DNA of 64,000 nucleotides from Paulinella micropora (GCA_009731375.1 BJOX01000183.1:196134-260133), one strand, 5' to 3'. Shown: positions 1 through 9,691, counted from the first letter of the stretch. Notes: a model not told the origin generated them from the sequence alone. Made by a program: numbers and translations.

Positions 1-3000
1 AAATCTTACGGCATAACTACTAAATCCATTTCCTGCTGGTGCCGTTCCTGTTCCACTTAATGCTTTATTCGCCCCAGATTGTGCCATATAAATCCCCCAG
101 CCTGGGTCAGTAATATCCCAAATATATTCCTCTGGTGCTTCCTCCATTTGTTCCTCCTTGAATGGATATTTTCGCCCCACTGGTATTCGTTGCTGATGTC
201 AGTGTCCCGTGTATGTAATCCCCGCATTTGCCGTTATTAATCCACTCGCGGTTGCCGTTGTTGTTGATACACCAGCACTCGCGGTTATTAATCCTTTTGT
301 CCATAATGTTCCGTTAAGTCCATTCAAAGACATTAACAATTGTTCTGATGAATTCTCCCACACGATTCCCGTGTCCGAACCAGCATTACATCTAAATCTC
401 ATAGCCCATTGAATGAAATCATTTCCTGCAACTGCTGAACCACCTGCTAAACTTCTAGTATTCGTAGCTCCTTGATTAGTTGCCATATAAATACCCCATG
501 ACGTAGTATCTGTATCATAAAAAAATATACCTTGTCCGCTCCCTCCATCCACTTTATTTTGGATGGATAACTTGCAGCCTCCATCGGCTGTTAATAATCC
601 GCTTGCCGTTATTGTTGTTCCCGTTATTGTTCCAGCACTCGTTATGTTGTTTGAATTCATATCTAAGGCACCATAAAACCGCATACCACCAGCATTGTTA
701 AAGCGGACAATGTCAGACGAAGCACTTTTATTATCCAAAAGTTTTGAAATATAAAGTCCTGCTCCTTTTACATCAAATGCTACATTTGTAAATAGGTAGC
801 CTCGTTGGTTAGCGGTTCCACTTGAATCAGTGTTTAAAGTATATAAGAAAGACTGCCAATCGCCCGTTGTCTGAGAAAAGAATATATCTCCTCCGTTTTG
901 GTTTAATATCCGCGCCCCATTATATGTAATATTTCCGCCATTAGTGATATCCACATTATTAAAATCGGCTTGGTTCAACAAAGTTAGCCCTCTTATATCA
1001 TTTCTCGTTCCATTAAATATTTTAATTCCTGTTATTGTTTGGTCTCCTGTTAGTTTTACATTTGACCGTCTAATGTATCCGCATACCCTTTTGTCGCTCC
1101 GTCCGTTGCTAATGTCGGAGTTCCAAGGTTGGCTATTTTGCTACTATTACAATCTATCCCCGAAGCATTTACCCAACCGACAATCGCCCCATCAATAATG
1201 AAACTTTTTTTTTTCGCAGAAATTTCAAAGTTGTAATATGTTGCAGTTTTCATATCCAAACTAGCGATAGAACCGATATTACTGGTAGAATTGAAAACGA
1301 TAAATGTGCCCTTTGTTGTTGAATTGATTGAATTTCCCGTTATTTCAACATCACTGCTATATGTCTTAATTCCTGCTATGGTTTGGTTTCCTGTTAGTTT
1401 CACATTTTGCCCGTCTAATGTATCCACATAACTTTTGTTTGCTCCGTCCGTTGTTGCTGATGGTGTGGCTAAGTTTGTTATTTTGTTGTTATTCAAAGAT
1501 AGTGTAGTGCCAGTTGCGGATATAATTAAAGTATTACCCGAATATAACTCAACATACGAACCCGTTATTTGTATCGGATACCAAGTCGCTGTTGCTGTTT
1601 TTTGCGCTGCAATCATTCCTATTTTTGTATCAAAGGCTATGCCAATGCCGTCAAAAGTAGTAGGATTGGACGAACCACTTACTTCCAAAGTTGATGTAAT
1701 TTATGTGTTTTTATTCCCTGCTATGGTTTGGTCTCCTGTTAGTTTAACCACCGAAGTATCAAGGGCGGAAACATCAACACCATCAACAAGATTAACATTT
1801 GTTATGCTTTGACTTTTCATATCAATCCCCGCACTAGCATTTATTATGTTGCTGAATGTTTTGGTTCCTGCTATGGTTTGGTCTCCTGTTAGTTTAACCA
1901 CAGAAGTATCAAGGGCAGAAACATCAATACCATCAACATTACCAACATTTGTAATAGCAAATCCTCCCATATTTAGTGCGCCTGTCATAGCCGTTGTGCC
2001 GTCCTTCGCTAGTTTCGTATCAGTGTATGCTTTCGTTGAAGCATCGCCGTCTAGAATGGTGCTGGAAGTCCGCTGATTGCTGTTGTGCCACTAAAATTAA
2101 AAACATTGCCCGTCAATGTTATTCCACCCCCTGTTGTTGGAGCAAGAAGTATGGAAGAACCAACAATGCTTAGTGGATATCCCGTTGCTCTACCTACCTC
2201 CGACGAATAAATAGAACCCATATTATTGTTGTAATTGAAGAATAACTTACCCGTGTTTAATGGATCTGAATCTTTTACACCCAAATAAGTAGTAAATATT
2301 TTGTTTCCTGTTATAGTCTGGTCTCCCGTTAGTTTAACGACTGCGGTGTCAAGAGCCGAAACATCAACACCATCAACATTACCGACATTTGCTACATTAA
2401 AACCTCCCATATTTAAATCTCCAAACATCATAGCGAGACCATCCAATCTAAGAAAAGGTGAGTTTGTGTTTCTCCATTGCCCCGTGCTATAAATGAGTAG
2501 TTGGTTATCGGCGGGTGTGCCTGTAATTAACCATCGCTGTGTGTATTAATTGAACCATCCGCGGATACTTTATCATTATTGTCTTCGTGCTCAGATATCC
2601 AAGTATCAACATCTTTCGTATTTAATAAATTAACTCCTGTTATATTCAAATTACCGCCCATACTAATATTGCCGAATTCATCCACATTTATTGGAAATGT
2701 TTTATTTACCCAGTTTATTGAATTATATGTTAGATAACTATTCATGGCTATTGGTGCGGTTATGACTACATCGGTGAGTGTATCAATTGAACCAATGGTT
2801 GTATTTCTCCATTTACCATCTACATCATTATATGTTAAGTATTGCCCGACTGCTGGTGCGGATATGTTTGTATCTATGAGATTGTATAGACTGGTTTGGT
2901 GCGGATTACTTGTATTGGAGCGGTGTTGAGTTGAAGCCTTAACCTCGTCGTTGTCCCTTACTCGTTGTTCTGTATAGTATAAATCTTTTCCTTCTTTGAC

Positions 3001-3195
3001 ATCTGTTGTTGATTTGGTAGATAATTTTGTATCGAACCGCCCGTCAGTGTAATAAAGATTTACTGGGTCGGTATCTTCAGGCACTCTGTCTGTATTTAAG
3101 CCCACTATGTTGGTGTTCGTTAGATCGAGGTTGGCTATGTCTAGACTATCAACAGCCAACTCATTAAGGCCTAAGAGAGACTTATATTGACTCAT
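1..3195 (-). pseudogene. Fibre-like virion protein gene, broken, runs off the left edge
   Basis: One long gene is readable as consecutive fragments that switch frame. It starts at 3195 (MSQYKSLLGL) and passes through segments 3195-2527, 2446-2051, 1988-1701, 1688-1056, 981-199 and 304-107, then continues past base 1. The body repeats a KLTGDQTIAGxKTF-type motif at least five times, alternating with GNVDGVDVSALDT and DGANKSYVDTLDGQ-like linkers. Such repeats are typical of phage and large-virus tail-fibre or receptor-binding proteins, so a surface fibre role is inferred. One-nucleotide frameshifts lie near 2530, 2052, 1060, 205 and 117, and an in-frame TAA sits at 1701-1703; the sense reading resumes directly after each. 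The intact protein would exceed 1000 residues. It is transcribed away from the small-protein and integrase genes. The family call is by motif style only. Confidence 0.65.
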
Positions 3196-3269
3196 TGTAT
3201 ATATTAATTAAATATTTAATTTTATTTTTGTTAAATTATATCAACAAAGATTAAAAGCATATCTAAATT
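3196..3269. promoter_or_regulatory. AT-rich divergent promoter region
   Basis: A 74-bp, very AT-rich gap separates the divergent fibre gene (minus) and the small charged-protein gene (plus). It contains TATA-like and TTAATTAAATATTTAA stretches and should hold both promoters. No defined viral promoter motif can be assigned by eye. Confidence 0.35.
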
Positions 3270-3788
3270 ATGCCGTCAAAGGAAGCATAAAAGGAAAATT
3301 GGAAGAAGGCTGTTCAAGCAAATAGAGAAAATGCTGAACGGCGAAAGGACGACTGGGCTCGCGAACGGCTCCGCAAGAAGGGGGAACTGAAAGATAAGAC
3401 CATAGATGAAATAATTGAAACTGATGCTGAGTTAAGTGTTGCTAAGGAAATACTGGCAAAACCAGAAATCGTAGAAGACGAAAGCAACAGCGACAGCGGA
3501 ATTGATATGTCTGAGGTTATTGCTAATCATATGCTTAGGAAGATAAAAAAGAATGCTAAAAAGCCTAAGAAGAAAACCGCAAAGAAAATACCGCCCAAGA
3601 AGCCAGAGAATGACAGCGAAGAAGAAGAAGAAAGTGAGAGTGAAGAAAGCGAAGATTATGAAACAACAGGCGGAAAACAGCGAGGTGGTAAAAAACGAAG
3701 TGAAAAAATATCAGTTAATGTTTATAACAATACACCAAAGAATAAAGAAAAAAGTCAAGAGGCTGATAAAGTATTTCTTAAATTTTAA
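3270..3788 (+). pseudogene. Small charged protein with Lys/Glu-rich tail, in-frame stop at codon 7
   Basis: ATG at 3270 opens a frame that meets TAA at 3288-3290 (codon 7) and then stays open to 3788, about 172 codons. The part after the stop reads KENWKKAVQANRENAERR, then an acidic linker, then a basic KKNAKKPKKKTAKKIPPKK block, an E/S-rich stretch and GGKQRGGKKRSEKISVNVYN. The composition suggests a DNA-binding or core-type protein, but I do not recognise a family. Its terminal TAA overlaps the integrase ATG (TAATG), so the two genes look coupled. Translation could start at the internal ATG 3507 to give a 93-residue product. The early stop fits the decay seen in the neighbouring genes. Confidence 0.55.
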
Positions 3789-4788
3789 TGGACAACAAAC
3801 ATACGACTGCTAATATTAATGCACAGGATAAGGATACGCAACTAGAAGATACTCCAAAAGGCGAACCAACAGAGGAAGAAAAAAAAGATACAGCACAGGA
3901 AATATTTCGGCAGACAAAGCCTAGAACAAGGGGCACAACAATATGGGCAGATAAAGTTTTAGATATGGTAAATATTGATTTAATGGATATGACAAAAGTC
4001 GCAACAAAAAATAAAAATTATAATTTTGCTTTGATTTGGATTGATATTCATAGTCGGTATGCTTATGCCATCCCGATAAAAAATAAGTTTTCAACTACGG
4101 TCTTAGAAGCACTTAAAAAACTACCAAAGCCAAATGCATTTATCTCAGACAGCGGTGGTGAATTTAAGGGAGCGGTTGGAGAATGGATTAATAATAATGG
4201 TATTAATCATTTTAAGGTTGAAGTGGGAGACCACAATCGTTAGGTATTGTTGATAGATTTGTAAGAACTCTACGAGAACAACTCTATATTATATGGTCTT
4301 ATAATGGTAACTTTGATTGGATAAATTACATTGAAGATGTGCTTTATTATTACAACAAAAAAAAGCACTCAACAATTAAAGACTCACCGATTGAAGTATT
4401 TAACGGCACTGATACTAACAAGCAAGAACATTATGTAGATAAGAATTTATTTGATTTCAAAGAGGGAGACAAAGTTAGAAAACTTAATGAGAAACATATT
4501 TTGGAGAAAGGTGGAAAGACTTGGAGTAAACAAATATATAAAGTAAAAGGCCGTAAGGGCTACCGGATTATATTAACAAATGATGATATAGTACCACCCC
4601 GACACTTATTAAAGACTGAGGCAGCCGAAGAAGATGACACTAAAGACGAACCGGATATTAATAAAGAATTAAAAAAATTAACAAAGGAAAAGCAAACAAA
4701 GCATTTACTAAATAGAGAAGACATCAATCCTTCAAATGTCCGCACAAGTGTCAGAGTCCGAAAGAAAAAAGAAATTTTGGACTTATAG
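3788..4788 (+). pseudogene. rve-family (retroviral-type) integrase, frameshifted
   Basis: Two fragments (3788-4243 and the frame through 4339-4788) form one integrase of about 333 residues, joined across a 1-nt deletion near 4240. The first has the RNase-H-like core: VLDMVNIDLMDM with the first catalytic Asp, IDIHSRYAYAIP, and FISDSGGEF with the second Asp. The second continues IVDRFVRTLREQL, where retroviral and Maverick enzymes usually show the catalytic Glu (IERFNRTLK style); here the residue is Asp. A basic C-terminal part (KVRKLNEKHIL, VPPRHLL) resembles the chromodomain/SH3-like tails of Maverick integrases. This enzyme class inserts PLV, virophage and Maverick genomes into host DNA. 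It starts on the stop codon of the upstream gene and faces the 164-aa gene across 5 bp. Confidence 0.85.
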
Positions 4789-4793
4789 CCTGA

Positions 4794-5288
4794 TTACTTT
4801 TCACGTTGAGCCAAACCACCTCTGATGGTCGCTTCCTTTACATAAAAAGGACAATTTCCCTTGATATAGTACCCCTTCACGGACGCCCAAGATCTAAATA
4901 CCCTCACTACAGGTTCCTCCCCTTCTGATGGCTTATCAATTGTAACATATGGCGATTCGTCTCCGCCAGGCGTAATCATATATATTGCCTCTACACGGCC
5001 TGCTTTTTGTTCTGGCCACACTTCGTCAGAAACTTTATAATCAGGCTTCAAAACAACATAAACACGAGTCGGGGCTTCCGTGGTCTTCTTAATCTTGGTT
5101 GTTTTTTTCGCACCCCATCCATCAAGCGGACTTTTTGCTTCCGCCTTTCCATCAGCCGAAGCAGGGGTCGCCTTACCATCAGGAGAAGCAGGCTCGGTGG
5201 TCGGTGCTGGCTCTGCTGGGGCAGGCTCGGTGGTCGGTGCTGGCTCTGCTGGGGCTTGCTCTGCTGTGGTCTTCTTCTTCGGGGGCAT
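4794..5288 (-). CDS. Unknown 164-aa protein with Pro/Ala-rich N-terminus
   Basis: This intact frame starts MPPKKKTTAEQ. It has two copies of an APAEPAPTTEP segment (visible as a 39-bp direct repeat in the DNA), a linker with ASPDGKATPASADGK, and a globular C-terminal half from about residue 75 (RVYVVLKPDYKVSDEVWPEQ to the end). I do not recognise the family. It converges on the integrase with 5 bp between stops. A perfect 12-bp inverted repeat lies just upstream of its ATG. Position between integrase and coiled-coil genes suggests a viral gene. It is one of few undamaged genes in the element. Confidence 0.65.
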   Translation of the reverse strand: MPPKKKTTAEQAPAEPAPTTEPAPAEPAPTTEPASPDGKATPASADGKAEAKSPLDGWGAKKTTKIKKTTEAPTRVYVVLKPDYKVSDEVWPEQKAGRVEAIYMITPGGDESPYVTIDKPSEGEEPVVRVFRSWASVKGYYIKGNCPFYVKEATIRGGLAQREK

Positions 5289-5291
5289 CGC

Positions 5292-5333
5292 CTACCCACA
5301 CATCAAAAAAGCACAAAACACATGTGTGGGTAG
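5292..5333. promoter_or_regulatory. 12-bp perfect inverted repeat in leader of the 164-aa gene
   Basis: CTACCCACACAT (5292-5303) and ATGTGTGGGTAG (5322-5333) are exact reverse complements with an 18-nt loop. The repeat begins 4 nt upstream of the minus-strand ATG at 5288, so it would sit in the 5' leader or core promoter. Confidence 0.5.
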
Positions 5334-5409
5334 TGCCCGATAGCCGTTCTAATTGTTTATGTCTATCATGTGCTTTTTTATAATATTTTTGTTTTTTTGA
5401 AGTAGTGTC

Positions 5410-5436
5410 TTTATTTTGGACTACTTCCAAAATAAA
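5410..5436. repeat. 11-bp inverted repeat (hairpin) between two minus-strand genes
   Basis: TTTATTTTGGA and TCCAAAATAAA pair across a 5-nt loop. It lies between the starts of the 164-aa gene and the 3' end of the coiled-coil gene, so it could mark the transcript end of the upstream gene at 5540 or part of a promoter. Confidence 0.4.
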
Positions 5437-5539
5437 AATCAAAAACAAATGCGTTATATAGTCTTGTGTGTGTGAGTGTCGTGTTGATTAAGGAGAGGTG
5501 AGCGGGTAGGCAGACACCACATAACACAAACAAGACAAC

Positions 5540-6031
5540 TCAGTTATTGATGCTATTCCTGTTTTCTTCCGCAATCCTCATTCGTTCTTGAACGTCTTTC
5601 AAATGTTTATTGTATGCTTCAATTATGTTTTCAAAAGTCTTACCTACATCAATTTGGTTCCTTGCATACATTTCATCCCTCTCGCTAAGTGGCTGCTTTC
5701 TTGTAGCTAACCAACTTTCAAAAAGTCTTAATTCTTTCTTTTTATTCTCCTCATCTCTCTTTCTCTTTCGTTTCATTTTTTTGATAGATTCCTTTCTCTT
5801 ATTGCTCTCTTCAATTATTGATAACCTATCATCTATGGCAATAAGTCGTTCCTCATATTCCTCCTTCTGTTTATGGAATTCACTTATTTTTTGATTGATT
5901 AATTCGATCCTATTTTCAACATATATTTTAGACCTCAATACTTTTGATTCTGGAATATCTTCATAATATTCCATCCAATCCTTTCCTTCTTCCCTATCAA
6001 CTTCTTCTCCTTCGTCTCCACTACTCATCAC
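5540..6031 (-). CDS. Coiled-coil protein, 163 aa, unknown function
   Basis: Intact frame starting MMSSGDEGEEVDREEGKD. After an acidic head, residues of about 35-110 are almost uninterrupted charged helix (RIELINQKISEFHKQKEEYE, then KKMKRKRKRDEENKKKEL), predicting a coiled coil. The C-terminal third (DVGKTFENIIEAYNKHLKDV) is also helical. No catalytic motif is visible and I do not recognise it. It is oriented like the 164-aa gene and is the last viral-looking gene before the first host-like block. Confidence 0.6.
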   Translation of the reverse strand: MMSSGDEGEEVDREEGKDWMEYYEDIPESKVLRSKIYVENRIELINQKISEFHKQKEEYEERLIAIDDRLSIIEESNKRKESIKKMKRKRKRDEENKKKELRLFESWLATRKQPLSERDEMYARNQIDVGKTFENIIEAYNKHLKDVQERMRIAEENRNSINN

Positions 6032-6608
6032 TACTTCCCTGAAAAAGAAATCAGTGGCAGATGCGAGATTGCGAAAGCGTGTGGTTGCTGATAATTATTT
6101 TTTTTCCTTTTTCATTGGTTGCTCCTACTTCACCTTTTTTCCAGATGTTCTCTCAAGTCGGATGTGTATATTTTTATGAGTGTGCTTGTTGCTATTGGGT
6201 ACGCAAAATTGTCGATAGATGAATGGGAAGGGTGCTCACGCTCAGTTTTCTGTGTCGCGGGTTCAACTCTCCCACTCGTCCGCGGTGTTTGACAGTTTTG
6301 CGTCTTTATTATCCTATTACCATTTTACTTTTGGTAGTTGTTTTGCTTTTTATTTTTTTTATATTCTTTTATTTACCAACTTTCAATACAGAGCACATTT
6401 TTTTTTGGAAAAAGATAAGGGGGTTCAGGACACCGAGAAAGAATAAGAAAAGTGGGATAACGAAGCCTTGTATTAATAGTGTGTGATTTTCTAGTTTTGC
6501 TAATTTTGGTTGATTAATAGGAAAGCGAAAATTGGCGAAATGAGCTAAATTTATACATATAAATATAAAGATAAGTGTCCTATAGTAATACCTATAGTAG
6601 TTTCACAG
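6032..6608. other. AT-rich non-coding stretch at the viral/host-like junction
   Basis: I see no convincing gene. The stretch is T-rich to about 6400, then AT-rich with a CCTATAGTA-type direct repeat near 6577-6600. Composition becomes GC-richer after 6605, so one end of the first inserted block probably lies near 6.5-6.6 kb. A GCGGGTTCAACTC segment near 6258 resembles a tRNA T-arm but no complete tRNA folds around it. Confidence 0.4.
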
Positions 6609-6711
6609 GCGCCCTTGGACACTGCCGTAGGCACCAAAGACTGGGGCCAATTTGATAACCCAAAATGCAAAGGCTTGATAATTCCTGGGGACCGGTTGTC
6701 TAGGCCGAGCA

Positions 6712-7200
6712 ATGCCCCAAAAGCCATTTATACCCCTCGTGACTACCGAGAAAGTAAGGCCAAGAGAAAGCACGCAACCACGCAGAACGAGTCGTCCCAA
6801 AGTGACAAAAAAAGCATGCCAGCTGCAGGGCAAGTCAGACTCTTTCATCATTACCCAGTGGCAGCGTTACCAGTGGCATAGATTAGTATTTGACGCCATT
6901 TTTGCAAAGTTAAAGGGTTGGGCGCCTTCCGACAAGAATAGTTGGACTATCAAACAACATGTTCCTGTTCCTTTCAACCTGTCCTCTTTCGCTCGTGCTT
7001 TCACACCCCCACCTGCTCTTGCAGATAGCATAGAGATCACTCACAACACACCCCACCGCTTTGGCATCCATATCCTGGATGCATCTGCTTTCGGTAACTT
7101 GTTACTGAAAGCAGATGCATCTATGGCATTTAGATGGCATAAACACAATAAAGCACATTTGAGGTTTGGAGAGGGGAGGAGAAAGCTGACACAAAGATAG
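6712..7200 (+). CDS. Hypothetical protein (about 162 aa), host-like block
   Basis: ATG 6712 opens MPQKPFIPLVTTEKVRPRES and continues through SDSFIITQWQRYQWHRLVFD and KNSWTIKQHVPVPFNLSSF to a stop at 7198-7200. Amino-acid use looks like real protein. No family is recognised. A different frame over 6609-6833 is also open, with an acceptor-like TTTCACAG and a donor-like CAA|GTCAGA, so this could instead be spliced. The next open frame (7204-8623) lies one base out of phase just after the stop. The two may be parts of one gene separated by a frameshift or a short intron. Confidence 0.4.
   Translation: MPQKPFIPLVTTEKVRPRESTQPRRTSRPKVTKKACQLQGKSDSFIITQWQRYQWHRLVFDAIFAKLKGWAPSDKNSWTIKQHVPVPFNLSSFARAFTPPPALADSIEITHNTPHRFGIHILDASAFGNLLLKADASMAFRWHKHNKAHLRFGEGRRKLTQR
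7078..7121. repeat. 20-bp inverted repeat, one mismatch
   Basis: GATGCATCTGCTTTCGGTAA (7078-7097) is the reverse complement of 7102-7121 apart from one base, with a 4-nt loop. It lies inside the 6712-7200 frame and encodes a mirrored peptide pair (DASAFGN/LLKADAS). Confidence 0.6.
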
Positions 7201-7203
7201 ATA

Positions 7204-8623
7204 AAAACATGGGAGAGACAGCACAGCACCCACAGACACCATCACAAAACATGGAGTCAAACTTGTTCTGACACAACACAAAGACATATGCATAGACAGA
7301 CCGATAGAAACAGCAACAGACATCGCACAAGACCACCCAGAGGGGGCACAACATACACACTACATTGTGAGCGTAGAGGCAGATGTGGGGTGGAGGGTAG
7401 AAAAGTATGTGGGAGAGCATAGCAAACTAGAGAAACAGGCAGACAAAGTCATGGTAGTTTGGGAGGGAGCAGTAGGGAGAGAGCTCACACCAGATTCCAC
7501 ATTCATGCATGCCCGCCTTGTGAATGTTCATGAAGATGAGCCTGACAAGGCTCCCAAGTGGGCATGGAAACATGCCCCTTGGGAGTCCGATGACGAAGAA
7601 GAGAAGGAAGCTTTCTCTCTTCATCGTCATCGGATCCTACTCCCTTTTTCTATGCATATTACACATGCAAAGAAAAAGGGGGGAGGCTGGTCAAGGCGAG
7701 AGGTAAGAACTATACCACAGACAGTGAGAGAGTTTGTGAGGGCGTATGAGAGAGAGAGCAAGGGGAGCAAATTCACACACACAACATGCATACTAAGCAT
7801 AACTGCATCGAAAATGTGGTATCAGGGGGAAGAGGCAGCAGAAAAACAAGACCGTGACTCAAGCGATGACGACGAGCCACTTGTGGCTCCTCGTCTTCGT
7901 GCTGAATCTTCTTCTTCTTCTTCTTCTTCTTCTTCTTCTTTTTCTTCTTTTTCTTCTTCTTCTTCTTCTTCTTCTTCTTCTTCTTTTTCTTCTTTTTCTT
8001 CTTCTTCTTCTTCTTCTTCTTCTTCTTCTTCTTCTTCTTCTTCTTCTTCTTCTTCTTCTTCTTCTTCTTCTTCTTCTTCTTCTTCTTCTTCTTCTTCTTC
8101 TTCTTCTTCTTCTTCTTCTTCTTCTTCTCACCATCCTTACCTGCTGCAAGCGCAACAGGAGGCTCAGGACGCGACATCAGCCAGACTCTTAGCACAAAAA
8201 TCTTCTTCTTCTTCTTCTCTTCTTCTTCTTCTTCTTCTTCTTCTTCTTCTTCTTCTTCTTCTTCTTCTTCTTCTTCTTCTTCTTCTTTTTCTTCTTCTTC
8301 TTCTTCTTCTTCTTCTTCTTCTTCTTCTTCTTCTTCTTCTTCTGCTGCTGCTGCACAGCCTGCCTCACCACATTCCCCTCCTTCCCCTGCCAGCCTCTGC
8401 TCCACCCAAGTCTCCTTTCCCTGCCAGCCTCTGCTGCTGCTTCTGCTCCCCCCCCACCTGCAAGCCCACACTCACCCCTTCCCCCACCGAACCCAACTCA
8501 CTCCAACCACGTAATCATAATAAGGAGTGGTTGTCTCTTGCAGTGACACGCTCATCGAGCCCTGTAACACCCCCTGCTCCTTCCAGTCCTACTGATAATC
8601 ATTCAGACGTCGGCTCAGAATAG
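7204..8623 (+). CDS. Hypothetical protein with polyserine and polyleucine tracts
   Basis: The frame is open from the TAA at 7201 to TAG at 8621-8623. The first in-frame ATG is 7451, so the true start is upstream in another exon or at 7451. Before the repeats it reads like real protein (KHGVKLVLTQHKDICIDRP, VREFVRAYERESKGSKFTH, ending DSSDDDEPLVAPRLRAES). It then runs into a (TCT)n serine tract of about 70 residues, a short unique segment, and a (CTT)n leucine tract, then a Pro/Ser-rich tail. The register change from Ser to Leu shows that the repeats slipped relative to the frame. No domain is recognised. The gene belongs to the host-like block between viral genes. Confidence 0.4.
7581..7685. 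repeat. Two adjacent imperfect hairpins
   Basis: Positions 7581-7610 pair with 7611-7644 (GGGAGT and CCGATGACG arms, one 5-nt bulge, few mismatches). Immediately after, CTCCCTTTTTCTATGCAT (7640 on) pairs imperfectly with 7665-7685. Both lie inside the 7204-8623 frame. Confidence 0.5.
7909..8341 (+). repeat. (TCT)n / (CTT)n trinucleotide tracts
   Basis: Two nearly pure CTT-type arrays (about 7909-8128 and 8202-8341) flank an 80-bp unique segment. They encode Ser then Leu runs on the plus strand and Lys/Glu/Arg runs on the minus strand. The minus-strand runs are repeat artefacts. Confidence 0.9.
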
Positions 8624-8632
8624 GAATAGTAA

Positions 8633-8868
8633 GAAAAAAAAATAGTATTAATATTAATTAAAAAAATCATAGTATTAATATTAATAACTAATACTGCACG
8701 GCCGGAGGATATTAATAGCAAATATTAATGTATTATTAAAAAAATATTAAAGAAAAAAAATAGTATTAATATTAATAAAAAAAGTCACAGTATTAATATT
8801 AATAAGTAATACTGCACGGCCGAACGATATTAATAGCAAATATTAATGTATAATGTAATTCAGAAGGA
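8633..8868. repeat. AT-rich tandem duplication, 118-bp period
   Basis: Two copies (from about 8633 and 8751) share TAGTATTAATATTAAT blocks, an ACTGCACGGCCG core (8693 and 8811) and AATAGCAAATATTAATGTAT. Each copy has several TTAATATTAA palindromes. It separates the Ser-tract gene from the zinc-finger gene. Confidence 0.75.
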
Positions 8869-8880
8869 GAGCACATGAAG

Positions 8881-9447
8881 TTAATGATTTAACTGCTCTA
8901 CGATTGTTTCCGGACGCTGCACTACAAAGCCCCACGTCTCGCCTGGCTCCCGGCGGTCGTTGGTGTAAGTTTTTCGCATGTGACTCAGCATGTGGCCTTC
9001 TTGAACAAAAGCCTGCCCGCACCACAAGCACACAAAATTCTTCTCTCGCACCTCTACTCCCTGTTCTACAAGCAGGCGGGCAACGCATTGCTTGGTAAGC
9101 ATTTCCATCAAAAACTTACTACGCCGGCTGTTAGAACGAAAATAATTCTGTCCGTTATGATTATTCCTTTGTTCTAACGATTGGCAAGAAGCCCAGTAAA
9201 TTGAACCATGCCTAACTAAGAAATCGTTTGCGTGGCAGCATAACCAATGGATGTAAGGGGTAATGAAGTTGTTGAGGTATGTAGGGACCCGCATAACGTC
9301 TTTGTACAAAACATCCCTCTGCCCACCCCCGATCAATGGGTCCCGCACAGGGAGCTTAGTCTTTGCATCCCGCACCTTTGCATCGGGGTGCTGCTGTCCT
9401 TTTTTCCCCCTTACTTCCCATACACCTGATTCCATTTTGGGGTGCAT
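8881..9447 (-). CDS. Zinc-finger-like protein, 188 aa
   Basis: The first ATG of the frame is at 9447 (MHPKMESGVWEVRGKK); the frame is open to 9483 through a GTG. The middle is rich in Trp, His and Cys (YIHWLCCHANDFLVRHGS). Near the C-terminus FVCLWCGQAFVQEGHMLSHM gives C-x2-C followed by His at +9 and +13, a C2H2-like finger with short spacing. A nucleic-acid-binding role is inferred from the finger only. It lies on the opposite strand just before the truncated viral gene at 9525, at the right edge of the host-like block. Confidence 0.45.
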   Translation of the reverse strand: MHPKMESGVWEVRGKKGQQHPDAKVRDAKTKLPVRDPLIGGGQRDVLYKDVMRVPTYLNNFITPYIHWLCCHANDFLVRHGSIYWASCQSLEQRNNHNGQNYFRSNSRRSKFLMEMLTKQCVARLLVEQGVEVREKNFVCLWCGQAFVQEGHMLSHMRKTYTNDRREPGETWGFVVQRPETIVEQLNH

Positions 9448-9524
9448 TGGTTGCGCACTTGTCTCTGTAAGCAGTCTGAACACCGTGGTGGTCTACTCCT
9501 GCCATTCGCAGGCTTGCTGCAAAA

Positions 9525-9691
9525 GACTGTCCGCCAATTCAAACAATGTATTTAGGTTTTACTTAACTGACGAAAACGACCAACCAATAAACTTAAACGG
9601 GTTGGGTATCGTAATGACATTATTGATTTATCGTGAGACGAATTATTTTGATTTATTTAATTCATTTTTTAATTTGTTGAAAAACCGATAA
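9525..9691 (+). pseudogene. 3' end of a viral structural-type gene, 5' part missing
   Basis: The frame ending at 9691 carries SNNVFRFYLTDENDQPINLN followed by GLGIVMTLLIYRE. This LTDENxxPIxLNG pattern resembles the C-terminal region of small virion proteins encoded near capsid genes in PLV/virophage-type elements (recalled similarity, not searched). Upstream of about 9520 the frame runs antisense into the zinc-finger gene and no longer looks viral, so the 5' part was cut off by the host-like block. The capsid gene starts 97 bp downstream in the same direction. Confidence 0.45.

Noticed and set aside
6255-6290. tRNA gene suggested by a GGGTTCAACTC T-arm-like segment
   Set aside because: The T-stem has a mismatch and no acceptor, D or anticodon arms could be placed around it on either strand.
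7773-8471. 232-codon minus-strand frame, poly-Lys/Glu
   Set aside because: It is the antisense of the (CTT)n tracts and has no independent coding character.
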